Of a stretch of DNA of 17,411 bases, positions 1 to 7,644 are shown in pieces; position 1 is the first letter of the stretch; every line of letters begins with the position of its first letter. The stretch comes from Candidatus Falkowiibacteriota bacterium (GTDB lineage: Archaea; Iainarchaeota; Iainarchaeia; Iainarchaeales; GCA-2688035): the NCBI GenBank assembly GCA_017610485.1, contig JAFCBY010000008.1, forward strand, positions 1-17,411, in the 5' to 3' direction. Position numbers and translations under genes: made by a program. Under the pieces are notes generated by a model, which was not told where the DNA came from, ran no database searches, and saw only the letters and a program-made list of their open reading frames with translations.

Positions 1-63
1 TGCAATGACAGATGCTAGCGTAAAGGCCATAGTTTTTGAGATAACTCGTTTGATGTGAAGCAA
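1..63 (-). CDS. 5' end of an unidentified secreted or membrane protein (partial)
   Basis: The minus strand is open from the window edge up to a TTG codon at 63-61, with an in-frame stop (TAA) a few codons upstream, so a gene could start here. The translation begins MLHIKRVISKTMAFTLASVI, a short basic stretch followed by a hydrophobic run, which looks like the start of a signal peptide or membrane anchor. An alternative ATG start lies at 30-28. The position, 12 nt after the stop of the antiporter gene on the same strand, would fit an operon. Only about 20 residues are visible, so the product cannot be named and even its reality is uncertain. Confidence 0.35.
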   Translation of the reverse strand, partial: MLHIKRVISKTMAFTLASVIA

Positions 64-75
64 ACTAACATCTTT

Positions 76-1857
76 TTAGAACCCAAAGTGCTCTTTTTCT
101 TGTTTTGCCTTGCCTTCCAGATATTTGAGGTATTCGCTTCCAAGGTTCAAGACTGATGTTACCTGGCCTGTTTCAAGGAACTTTGCCACGTTTTGCAGGT
201 ATACGTTGCCGCCGATTACGTGCGGCATGCAGACAAAGTCCGCCCCTTCCTTGTACAGTTTCAGGGCGTCCTTGTAGTAGTGGGCTCTTGCAAACACAGG
301 TGTTTTCTTGTTGGCCTTCTTTATTACCCTTAGCACTTTCAGCGTGGCCTTAATGTTTGGAATTGTTAAAATTACGAGCTTTGCGTTCTTTGGGTTTGAT
401 TTTTTCACGTCGTCAATTTCATCTGCTTCCCCATAGTAGGCGCTTATGCCTTGGTTTATGCAGTCGAAGACAACTTCTGAATCCTGGTCCATCACAATCA
501 GGGGGTGGCGCTTGTAAAGAGCTTCCGCCATGTTGAAGCCCATTGTGCCCCCTCCAATCAGGACTATGTGGTCTTTGAGCTTTTTTGGAATCGCGTCCAG
601 GTGGGCAAGTTTTGCGCTGAACCTTTTTCCCCTGAGTTTCTTGGGCAGCTTTTTAGCGGCCTTTTCAAACGTCTTGTTTATCCTGGCGTAGGACTTCATC
701 AGGTACGGTGTCAAAACCATTGAAACCGTTATTGCAAGAATTATCAAAGAAAATTGACCCTCTGTCAAAATGCTTTGCCCTGGGTCCACTGGGTTGAATC
801 CGAGTTGTGCAAGTATTAGGCTGAACTCGCTTACGTTTGCAAGCCCCAAACCGACCATTATGCTCACCTTGTTTCCGTAGCCCGAAAAAATCGTGATAAG
901 GTAGTACATCAGCGGCTTTAAGAGCAGAACAACCGCTATTATGAAAACTATAAGCGCGATTGGGATTGCCGCAAACGAAAAGCTCAGCTGCATTCCAAGG
1001 GATGTGAAAAAGATTATCACAAAGAAGTCTCGAATGCCCCGAATTTTGTTGTAAATTTCTGTGTTGTAGGGCAGTGTGGAAAGGGCAAGGCCGCCGATGA
1101 AGGCCCCGACCGCCAAGGGTAAATCCATTAGCAGTGCAAGCGCTATGAAGATAAAGCAGCTGCTCAGGGCCGCGAGGTAAAATTCTTCCTGGTAGTTCAG
1201 GCTGAACCTGAAAAGCCTTGGGAAAAGGTGCCTGTTAATTATGGCTGCCGAGGCAATGAGTATTGCAATTTTTGCCACAACCAAGCCGAGAGTGCTTGGG
1301 GCAAAAACCAGGGCAGTGTCTTTCAGGAGCGGGATTGCAAGAATTACCAAAAAGTCCTGGACTAAAAGGAAGCCGATCATCAGCCTTCCGTGCAGGGTGT
1401 TTATCTGGTAGTTGTCGCCAAGCAGCTTTATTACCACCATTGTTGAGCTGAACGCAAGAATGACTCCGAGGTAAACCGACTGCTCAAAGTTAATCATTGG
1501 GAAAAACATGCTGAACAGCATGACAATTCCAACTGTTAAGCCAACCTGCAAACAGCCGCCCAAAACGGCTACTTTGCTCGTGCTAAAAAATTTCCTGAGA
1601 TCTGTTTCAACCCCTACTGAGAACAGCAGGAAAGCAACTCCAAGTTCTGACAAAATGCGAATGTCTGGCATGCTTGAGATTCCCAGGTTGATGCCGCCAA
1701 AACTGTATCCGAGTGCACCGAGGCCAAGCGGCCCGATGACAATGCCTGCCAGAATGTATGCAAGCAGGCTTGGCTGTTTAAAGACTCGCGCAACATACCC
1801 AAAAAATGTTGCCGCAACAATAATCAGCCCAAGGTCTATCAAAAGCGCAAGTTCCAT
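76..1857 (-). CDS. Kef-type monovalent cation/proton antiporter (CPA2) with TrkA-N domain
   Basis: This is a membrane antiporter of the CPA2 family, expected to exchange K+ or Na+ for H+ across the cytoplasmic membrane. Residues 1 to about 390 form some 12-13 hydrophobic segments, with family motifs such as LAYILAGIVIGP near residue 35, FLLFSVGVETDL near 76-87, and a Gln-Asp pair (Q167-D168, in FLLVQDF) in the position typical of the ion-exchange site. After a Lys-rich linker (about 395-430) comes a Rossmann-type TrkA-N (RCK) domain with GGGTMG at about 435-440 and an acidic residue (D457) ending strand 2, so NAD(H) or nucleotide gating is likely. No clear TrkA-C domain follows. A longer reading from TTG at 1866 is possible, but the TATA box at 1885-1896 predicts transcription starting near 1864, so I chose the ATG at 1857. 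The ion specificity cannot be read from the sequence. Confidence 0.93.
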   Translation of the reverse strand: MELALLIDLGLIIVAATFFGYVARVFKQPSLLAYILAGIVIGPLGLGALGYSFGGINLGISSMPDIRILSELGVAFLLFSVGVETDLRKFFSTSKVAVLGGCLQVGLTVGIVMLFSMFFPMINFEQSVYLGVILAFSSTMVVIKLLGDNYQINTLHGRLMIGFLLVQDFLVILAIPLLKDTALVFAPSTLGLVVAKIAILIASAAIINRHLFPRLFRFSLNYQEEFYLAALSSCFIFIALALLMDLPLAVGAFIGGLALSTLPYNTEIYNKIRGIRDFFVIIFFTSLGMQLSFSFAAIPIALIVFIIAVVLLLKPLMYYLITIFSGYGNKVSIMVGLGLANVSEFSLILAQLGFNPVDPGQSILTEGQFSLIILAITVSMVLTPYLMKSYARINKTFEKAAKKLPKKLRGKRFSAKLAHLDAIPKKLKDHIVLIGGGTMGFNMAEALYKRHPLIVMDQDSEVVFDCINQGISAYYGEADEIDDVKKSNPKNAKLVILTIPNIKATLKVLRVIKKANKKTPVFARAHYYKDALKLYKEGADFVCMPHVIGGNVYLQNVAKFLETGQVTSVLNLGSEYLKYLEGKAKQEKEHFGF

Positions 1858-1884
1858 TTTAACCAATTAATAGTGACTATTTTG

Positions 1885-1896
1885 CTTTATTTAAAG
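1885..1896 (-). promoter_or_regulatory. TATA box of the antiporter gene
   Basis: The minus strand reads CTTTAAATAAAG, a good archaeal TATA box, centred about 33 nt before the ATG at 1857. A transcript starting about 26 nt downstream would have only a 7-nt leader, which contains GGTT. Confidence 0.6.
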
Positions 1897-1936
1897 CTTT
1901 CTAGAATTTTTAAGGGCATTGAGTTAGAGTTTGTCT

Positions 1937-2836
1937 TCAGTATCTTCTAATCGCTTTTAGCCCCTTTTTTGATAGAGCAATCGCTTCTTCCTTATAATTG
2001 CTGGCCTCTGTTCTTCCCACTATTTTTACCTCTGTTCTAGTGATTCTGTCAAAATTTGTTGACGCATTTATATGTGCCCTGCCAAAGGCTGCAAGCACTC
2101 TTATTTTTTTGCCTTTGAATTCGGGCTTTTTTGCAACTTCGGCCCTGATTTGTTTGGCCGTTTTTGCAATTGTGCTGTCTCTGATTAAAAGGTATTCTGC
2201 CAAGGCCTTTATTGCCAATCTTCGTTCTGCCAAAGCCTTCATTTCCTGTCTTTTTTTATTTGAGTCACTAGAGGCCATGGCTCTATCCAAATGTTCTGAT
2301 TCCAGTTCACGAAGTTTGTTCATTCTCTCAATAGTTTCTGGCGTGTACTCTTCTCCAAATTTAAAGTAAAGCCCCTCTTTGGCTGCTGTATCCAGCAGGC
2401 TTGTTAACCAGCCTATTTGTGTGTTTTTGTAGGCTTTTTTCAGCTCTTTCTGTGTTTGCTTGGCTTTGTCTCCTGTTTCCCCATTGGCTAATATTAATTG
2501 CCTAATTCTATTGAACTCTTGTTCCCTATTTTTTCTTTCAGCAAGTGGCAAGTCAGCCAACTCGATGACAATTACGTTGTATGGCTTTCCTTCTTTTTTG
2601 GCCCTTTCTATTACTCTGACAATTTCTACTGAATCCAGTGCTTTTCCATGTCTGCCGAAATAAAAGTCAAAGCTTGTTCTTCTGTCAGCGTAAACCCTTC
2701 TCACAAGTGGAATTCGTTTTGGATAGCTTGAACCATACTTACGCCTTGCAACAAGGTGGCCTGCAACACCAGTCCCGAGGGCGGTAGCGGCAAGCGCTGC
2801 CTTTTTGAGAAACGCCCTTCTATCCAATTTCCTCAT
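1937..2836 (-). CDS. Unrecognised exported protein with Tat-type signal, coupled to cysS
   Basis: I do not recognise this 299-residue protein with confidence. It begins [15 protein letters not shown], a twin-arginine (Tat) motif RRAFLK followed by an Ala/Gly-rich hydrophobic stretch to about residue 30, so export in folded form is likely. The body is highly charged and mostly helical, with one long Lys/Glu/Arg-rich region (about 100-220). Three patches resemble the ChaN/EreA/TraB (TIKI-like) fold in order and spacing: a strand ending FYFGRHG near 58-64, a strand VIVIELADLP near 88-97, and a C-terminal FGRAHI near 251-256. The usual acidic residue of the GExH motif is Arg here, so this is only a hypothesis. 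The ATG at 2836 overlaps the cysS stop as ATGA and the Tat motif follows directly; an upstream GTG at 2851 would add five residues inside cysS. Cotranscription with cysS may be coincidental. Confidence 0.8.
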   Translation of the reverse strand: MRKLDRRAFLKKAALAATALGTGVAGHLVARRKYGSSYPKRIPLVRRVYADRRTSFDFYFGRHGKALDSVEIVRVIERAKKEGKPYNVIVIELADLPLAERKNREQEFNRIRQLILANGETGDKAKQTQKELKKAYKNTQIGWLTSLLDTAAKEGLYFKFGEEYTPETIERMNKLRELESEHLDRAMASSDSNKKRQEMKALAERRLAIKALAEYLLIRDSTIAKTAKQIRAEVAKKPEFKGKKIRVLAAFGRAHINASTNFDRITRTEVKIVGRTEASNYKEEAIALSKKGLKAIRRY

Positions 2837-4224
2837 TTTCCCAGCTTCCACCGGGTGCCAGAATCAGTGTCGTCCAAAAGAATGCCCTTATCCGCCAGCT
2901 GCTTCCTTATTTCGTCTGATTCATCCCACTTTTTCTCCTTGCGCAGCTTCTCGCGCTTTTTGATTAGGGCAAAATCATGCTTTGAAATGTCTTTCTTTTG
3001 CTCAAAATCCATTACAGCAAGCACTGAGTCAACACTTTTCAGGAAATCCAGAGCAAGCTTTGCATCCTTTTTTCCAATCTCGCCCTTGCCAAGCAATGCG
3101 TTTGCAGTTCTTACAAATTCAAACAGGGCGGCAAATGCAAGGGCGGTATTCAGATCGTCGTCCATTGCCTGTTCAAATTTCTTAGTGGATTTTTCAATTT
3201 CTTTTTTGATTTTTCCGGAGCCCTTTCCGGTTGCGTCCTTGAGTTTTGAGACAAGCTCGTCCAGTCTGCCAATCGCGTTATTGGCTGCCCTCAAACCCTC
3301 AAATGTAAAGTTTAGCGGCTGCCTGTAGTGGCTTGAAATCATTAAGTACCTTACCGCAATCGGGTTGTAGTCCTTCAAATCGCGAAGCGTGTAAAAGTTT
3401 CCCAGGCTCTTGCTCATCTTCTCGCCGTTCACCTGTAGGAATGCGTTGTGCATCCAGTGCTTTGCAAATGACTTTCCTGTTGCCGCCTCGCTTTGCGCAA
3501 TCTCGTTCTCGTGGTGCGGAAAAATTAAATCCTCTCCCCCGGAGTGAATATCAAATGTTTCGCCCAAATGCTTCATGCTCATTGCGCTGCACTCAATGTG
3601 CCAGCCTGGCCTGCCCTTGCCTAAATCCGTTTCCCAGAAGACCTTGCCATCGCCCTTTGACCATGCCTTCCATAGTGCAAAGTCCTGGGCTTCACCCTTT
3701 TCGTATTCGTCCTGCTTGACTCTTGCCCCTGGCTTGAGTTTCTTAAAGTCAATGTGTGCAAGCTTTCCATACCCCTTGAATTTTGAGACAGAGAAGTAGA
3801 CGCTTCCGTCGTCTGCCTTGTAGGCAATCCCCTTATCCAGCAGTTTTTTGACGAGGGCAACGATTTCCTTTATGTGGCCCGTTGCCTTTGGGTAAACGTC
3901 TGCCGGCAGCATCTTAACACTTTCAATGTCCTCGAAGAACGCTTTTGTGTAACGCTCAGTGAACTCTTTCAAGGAAACCCCTTCTTTCTGCGAGTCCCTA
4001 ATGGTCTTGTCGTCAACATCGGTTATGTTCCTGACGTGCTTTACCTTAAGGCCATTGTACAAAAGATACCTTTTCAAAACGTCTTCCGCAAGAAAGCTCT
4101 TCAGGTTCCCAATGTGAATCACATTGTAAACAGTTGGCCCGCAGGTGTAAAGCCCTACCTTTCCCTTCTTCAAGGGCTTGAACGCCTCTTTTTTCCTTGT
4201 CAAAGTGTTGTACAATTTTAGCAT
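2833..4224 (-). CDS. cysS: Cysteinyl-tRNA synthetase
   Basis: This cytoplasmic class I aminoacyl-tRNA synthetase charges tRNA-Cys with cysteine using ATP. The 463-residue length is normal for the family. The N-terminal Rossmann domain carries YTCGPTVYN (26-34) followed by the HIGH-type motif HIGN (37-40). WHIECSAMS (208-216) and [13 protein letters not shown] (229-241) follow, giving the expected zinc ligands C28, C212, H237 and E241. The KMSKS loop is intact at 269-273. The C-terminal third is the helical anticodon-binding DALR-like region, including the DDDLNTA motif near 356-362. The start is the ATG at 4222-4224, shortly downstream of a TATA-like box. Its stop overlaps the start of the downstream Tat-signal protein by 4 nt. 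It implies direct cysteine charging rather than dependence on the SepRS/SepCysS route used by some methanogens. Confidence 0.98.
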   Translation of the reverse strand: MLKLYNTLTRKKEAFKPLKKGKVGLYTCGPTVYNVIHIGNLKSFLAEDVLKRYLLYNGLKVKHVRNITDVDDKTIRDSQKEGVSLKEFTERYTKAFFEDIESVKMLPADVYPKATGHIKEIVALVKKLLDKGIAYKADDGSVYFSVSKFKGYGKLAHIDFKKLKPGARVKQDEYEKGEAQDFALWKAWSKGDGKVFWETDLGKGRPGWHIECSAMSMKHLGETFDIHSGGEDLIFPHHENEIAQSEAATGKSFAKHWMHNAFLQVNGEKMSKSLGNFYTLRDLKDYNPIAVRYLMISSHYRQPLNFTFEGLRAANNAIGRLDELVSKLKDATGKGSGKIKKEIEKSTKKFEQAMDDDLNTALAFAALFEFVRTANALLGKGEIGKKDAKLALDFLKSVDSVLAVMDFEQKKDISKHDFALIKKREKLRKEKKWDESDEIRKQLADKGILLDDTDSGTRWKLGK

Positions 4225-4253
4225 TTTGAACCAATAGATTAATGGATTAAAGA

Positions 4254-4262
4254 ATATTAAAA
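4254..4262 (-). promoter_or_regulatory. Probable TATA box of cysS
   Basis: The minus strand reads CTTTTAATA, centred 34 nt before the cysS ATG. This matches the antiporter promoter, where the box is 33 nt away and the sequence before the ATG is also TTGGTT followed by an A-rich stretch. A second AT-rich candidate lies at 4245-4252. Confidence 0.45.
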
Positions 4263-4290
4263 GAATTGGTTTTTTCCCAAGGTCCTTTTT

Positions 4291-5205
4291 TTACGTTCTT
4301 TCAATTACAACTATTGCCCTTGGGGCATTTTGCGCGTGCTGTGTTGAAGCAATTTGGAATGTTTCGCCTGGCCCTGTTCCAAGGTCGAATGAGACCTTCC
4401 TTCCAAGGGTTTGCGTTCCAATAAGGGTTGTGAACTCATCTGTGTTCAGGCCGCTTGGAAACGACTTCAAAACCAAATTTTGCCCGAGTGGATTTCCGAC
4501 GGGGTCCCAGACCCTGGCTGTGAGAAAGCTGTTTGAGGCGGAGGCCGCGCCAATTACATTAAAAACAAAGGTGGCAGAGACTATGTCATAGTCTGAAAGT
4601 TCAGCGTCCTCCAACAGCGGCAGCTCAAAAGTGTATGTTCTTGTCGAGTTGTCGTTTACAACGATGGTTTCTCCCCCTTCGCTTTCTGCCGGCAGAATGT
4701 CCCAAACAATTGTGCACTCGATGCCGGCTTGCGTAAAGCAGGTTGGAGTTTCCTCCGGGGCAGCACTGGCAAAGCCTGAGGAAACATCTCTGGTTATCCC
4801 TGTTTCTTGTTCATAATAGTTTAAGCTGATTGAATCTGAGAAGGCTCGCCCAATTCCCCTAATGGTAAACTCATCCCCAGGACTAATCGTCACGTCCTCA
4901 CACTGGTGTGTTCCGTCCTTGTAGACAATGATGGCATAGCCATATTGCCCGTCGAAAGCGATGTCCCTAAACGGGTTTATTGTGACCTCCCGGCCTGTGG
5001 CATTCTGCAGCACAAGTATTAGCGTGTCTTCATCAAAGCCAATGCCCTTGCAAATGAATTGCATGAAACTGGTGCAGGTATTCTCATTAATGCCAGAGCT
5101 GGTTACCATAACAAGCGCGCCGACGATTATGATTATTGAAACCAGTGCCCAGCCATAGGTAATCAGGTATTCCAGGCTGGCTTGCGCCCTAAATTTTTTG
5201 CACAT
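4291..5205 (-). CDS. Class III signal peptide (pilin-like) surface protein
   Basis: The protein of 304 residues begins MCKKFRAQASLEYLITYGWA. A basic leader ends in RA, then Q-A-S-L-E, which is the archaeal prepilin peptidase (PibD/EppA/FlaK) site with cleavage expected between A7 and Q8 and the conserved Glu at +5. A hydrophobic helix (about 11-35) follows, as in archaeal type IV pilins and archaellins. The exported part is acidic, Thr/Ser-rich and probably beta-rich, with five cysteines (44, 52, 102, 156, 164) that could form disulfides. It is larger than a typical major pilin, so it may be a minor pilin, adhesin or other surface filament subunit. No pilus ATPase or platform gene is adjacent; the gene has its own promoter and stands alone. 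The sequence LEYLITYGWA is a recurrent variant in DPANN genomes (family knowledge). The exact role is unknown. Confidence 0.88.
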   Translation of the reverse strand: MCKKFRAQASLEYLITYGWALVSIIIIVGALVMVTSSGINENTCTSFMQFICKGIGFDEDTLILVLQNATGREVTINPFRDIAFDGQYGYAIIVYKDGTHQCEDVTISPGDEFTIRGIGRAFSDSISLNYYEQETGITRDVSSGFASAAPEETPTCFTQAGIECTIVWDILPAESEGGETIVVNDNSTRTYTFELPLLEDAELSDYDIVSATFVFNVIGAASASNSFLTARVWDPVGNPLGQNLVLKSFPSGLNTDEFTTLIGTQTLGRKVSFDLGTGPGETFQIASTQHAQNAPRAIVVIERT

Positions 5206-5227
5206 TTCAGTTTATTCTTAGCATTTT

Positions 5228-5240
5228 GGTTTATTTAACC
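5228..5240 (-). promoter_or_regulatory. TATA box of the pilin-like gene
   Basis: The minus strand reads GGTTAAATAAACC with TTAAATAA centred about 29 nt before the ATG at 5205. This predicts a leaderless or near-leaderless mRNA. Confidence 0.65.
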
Positions 5241-5278
5241 CTTTTTGAGCGCATTTTTTCCCAAATGAAGTCGTTTGC

Positions 5279-6646
5279 CTAAAACCTGAACTGCACTTTC
5301 CAGTAGCCGCAGACTTCCACTGTCTTCTGCTCTGCCTGCCCTGTGTACTTTTTTGGATTGTCGAGAATTTCCTTCTGCGGAGGCGAAAGCCTTTCAAGAA
5401 AGGGCTTTATTTCCTCATCTTCGTTGACAAGCTCCATCAAGGAAACCTGCTGTTCCCCTGCCTCCAGGGTCTTCTTTCTCACATATTCATGTGCGTCAGC
5501 ATGTCCTTTTGCTGCGAGAAGCAGGTATAACGGTTCTGCCACAATTCCCTGCTCGCTTTTGCTAAAATTTCTCGCCATGCTCTCCTTGTCTACAACCATC
5601 TTTTCACAGACTTTGTTTAGCCTTGCACTGCTTGAGACCAGGCCCGCAAACAGTTCTGGCACAAACCTCTGCGAGGCACTGTTTGTCAAATCCCTCTGGT
5701 GCTCGCTGATTGCATCCATATTGTAGGTTACAACCCTTGGCATAAAGGCCTTCCACAGGCTTTTTACGTTCTCAAAGTTTATTGGGTTTCTTTTGTGGGG
5801 CATGGTTGAACTTCCAACCTGCTTTTCCCCAAAGGCCTCGCCAATCTCTGCAATCTCGCTTCTCTGCAAATGTCTCATGTCGTCCGCAAAGTTTGCCAAA
5901 ACATTAAAGGCGCTGACCAGTGCATTGAGCAGGTCAAGCAGGGTTTCCGGCGCAACAACCTGGGTTGAGTGCATGCATTGCTTCAATCCCAGCTCTGACA
6001 GAATGCTTTTCTCAAATGAAATTGGGTCCTTGATAAAAAGGCTGCTTCCGTTGTAGGCACCAACAGCACCTGAAAACTTTCCCTCCAGGGCGTCCTTTGC
6101 CTTTTCAATCGCAACAATCCTGCTGCCAAGCCTGTTGACATAGCCTGCCAAAGCAAACCCAAATGTGATGGGTTCGGCGTGCTGGCCGTGTGTCCTTCCA
6201 ATCTGCAGAGTGCTCTTTTCCCTCAGGGCAAGCTCAATAAGCGTTTTTTCAAACCTTTTCAGGGAGGGCAACACAAGCTTGTCGCACGCCTCCTTGTAGC
6301 GTGCAGCGTTGGCAGTGTCCACAATATCGTAGGAGGTGGCTCCAAAATGCACGAAGGGCTTTGCCTCATCGCTCACCCTCCTCCTTATGCAGTTAACCAA
6401 TGCCCTCACGTCGTGCCTTGTCACATTTTCTTCCTCGTAGACCTCTTCTGCCCTGACTTCCTTGGATGCCTTTCCAATCTGCTTGGCTATCTCCCTGGAA
6501 CAAATGCCCTGCTTTGCCAGAGTGGTTGCCAAAGCTGCTTCAACCCTTGCCTGAAAGCCTATTCTTGCCTCTTCTCCCAAAAGCTCGGCTGCCTCACTGT
6601 CGGAATACCTGTAGTCCAATGGCGAGATATTGTCAAACTTGTTCAC
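5279..6646 (-). CDS. purB: Adenylosuccinate lyase
   Basis: PurB acts twice in purine synthesis: it splits SAICAR to AICAR plus fumarate, and adenylosuccinate to AMP plus fumarate. The 455-residue protein belongs to the fumarase/aspartase superfamily. Visible motifs are TRHDVRA (77-82, conserved His78), HFGATSYDIVDTA (about 100-112), GRTHGQHAEP with His153 in the general-acid position (150-159), and the family signature GSSTMPHKRNPINFE (278-292) with the flexible-loop serines. The start is GTG at 6646; GTG overlaps the purC stop as GTGA, and a GGGGG tract lies 7 nt upstream, so translation is coupled and this start is well supported. It is the last gene of the purE-purC-purB operon, so two consecutive pathway enzymes (PurC and PurB) are encoded in order. 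Nothing looks damaged. Confidence 0.97.
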   Translation of the reverse strand: MNKFDNISPLDYRYSDSEAAELLGEEARIGFQARVEAALATTLAKQGICSREIAKQIGKASKEVRAEEVYEEENVTRHDVRALVNCIRRRVSDEAKPFVHFGATSYDIVDTANAARYKEACDKLVLPSLKRFEKTLIELALREKSTLQIGRTHGQHAEPITFGFALAGYVNRLGSRIVAIEKAKDALEGKFSGAVGAYNGSSLFIKDPISFEKSILSELGLKQCMHSTQVVAPETLLDLLNALVSAFNVLANFADDMRHLQRSEIAEIGEAFGEKQVGSSTMPHKRNPINFENVKSLWKAFMPRVVTYNMDAISEHQRDLTNSASQRFVPELFAGLVSSSARLNKVCEKMVVDKESMARNFSKSEQGIVAEPLYLLLAAKGHADAHEYVRKKTLEAGEQQVSLMELVNEDEEIKPFLERLSPPQKEILDNPKKYTGQAEQKTVEVCGYWKVQFRF

Positions 6647-7644
6647 TTTTCTTCCCCCTTTAGGTTCCGTCCTCTCATTCCCTGTTTTTTTTCCAAAAAC
6701 GCCTTGTAGGAATTCATAACTTCCTCAATGCCTGGCGCATTCCAAACCTTTTTTCCGGTCCAGGCCTCGCAAACAGACTTGTACATGTTTTCCGTTATCT
6801 TAACAAGCTCTGCAGGCAGCTTTTCGGGAACTGTAAACTCTCCATGGCCCTTTCCCTCTGCTTTCTCTCCCTCAATTACCTCGTACCAGGGCGTTGTCTT
6901 GTAGTAATCACGCAGAATCTGCTTGCTTACGTGAATGCCCTTCCATAAAAACCTGTTCTCGTCCAGGGTTCCGCAGACGTCTATTAAAACAATTTCCCTT
7001 CCGGGATTCAGCCCAAATTCCACCTTACCGTCCGCGTGTTCAAGGCCTATCTCTTCAGCCCTCTTTGTGAGGAAATCGTTGATCTGCATTGCCTTGGCCT
7101 TCAACCCCCCAATTTCAGCCTGGCTCATTTTTGACATTTCTGTGGCTTCCTCCCAACTCAGGTAGCGGTCTGTTGGCTCAAGCTTTGTGCTAACATCCAT
7201 AATTGGCCGCTCAAGCTTTTCCCCCGGTTTTGGCATGCTGCTCAAACCAAGCTTCTCCGGCGTAGTGGATCCATTTGCAAGCCTTTTGAACACACTGCTT
7301 CCGTCAGGCAAACTGTTTCTGAAAATTACTTCCAGTGGTACAAGGTAGTTGCTCATACCCTCTTTGAGCTCACCCTTTTGCGGAAACAAAACCCTTACAA
7401 TGTCAACCTCCATTTCATTCCCACTCACAAGCTTCCTGAAGTGGCTTTTTACGCCAAGATTTCCCAGCTCCTCAAAGTTGTAGGCTGCCATTCTGCACAA
7501 TGCCTCGCCCTTGTCCGGAATCACGTCAGGCATTTTCCCAAAGTCGAACACAGAGTAGTCGTCCGTAAACTTGAATACTCCTATACCTGGCTCATTCTCT
7601 GTTGCCGGCTTTTGCACGGCCAAATCCTTTACGCTTCCCATCAT
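6643..7644 (-). CDS. purC: SAICAR synthetase (phosphoribosylaminoimidazole-succinocarboxamide synthase)
   Basis: PurC joins CAIR and aspartate with ATP to make SAICAR, the step between PurE and PurB, which flank it here. The fold motifs are recognisable: FTDDYSVFDFGKMPD (26-40) corresponds to the FTDxxSAFD region, LVPLEVIFRN (101-110) and GSSVFKR (115-121) form the nucleotide/substrate pocket, and ADGKVEFG (204-211) followed by a LIDVCGTLDENRF stretch (220-232) correspond to the DxKxEFG and DEVLTPDSSRF motifs. At 333 residues it is longer than the roughly 240-residue bacterial form; the extra length includes a segment around 125-180 rich in Lys, Pro and Glu. The ATG at 7644 overlaps the purE stop as ATGA. 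A second ATG three bases later, at 7641, sits at better spacing (7 nt) from the GAGGAG ribosome site, so the protein may lack the first Met. Confidence 0.95.
   Translation of the reverse strand: MMGSVKDLAVQKPATENEPGIGVFKFTDDYSVFDFGKMPDVIPDKGEALCRMAAYNFEELGNLGVKSHFRKLVSGNEMEVDIVRVLFPQKGELKEGMSNYLVPLEVIFRNSLPDGSSVFKRLANGSTTPEKLGLSSMPKPGEKLERPIMDVSTKLEPTDRYLSWEEATEMSKMSQAEIGGLKAKAMQINDFLTKRAEEIGLEHADGKVEFGLNPGREIVLIDVCGTLDENRFLWKGIHVSKQILRDYYKTTPWYEVIEGEKAEGKGHGEFTVPEKLPAELVKITENMYKSVCEAWTGKKVWNAPGIEEVMNSYKAFLEKKQGMRGRNLKGEEK
6654..6658 (-). promoter_or_regulatory. Ribosome binding site of purB (GGGGG)
   Basis: The minus strand has GGGGG followed by 7 nt and the GTG start of purB, inside the last codons of purC. 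It can pair with a CCUCC anti-SD through one G-U wobble and supports the GTG start. Confidence 0.5.

Noticed and set aside
2756..3328. A 190-residue open frame on the plus strand across the end of cysS and the start of the Tat protein gene
   Set aside because: The composition (Ser/Phe-rich) is that of an antisense shadow, and both overlapped genes are well supported.
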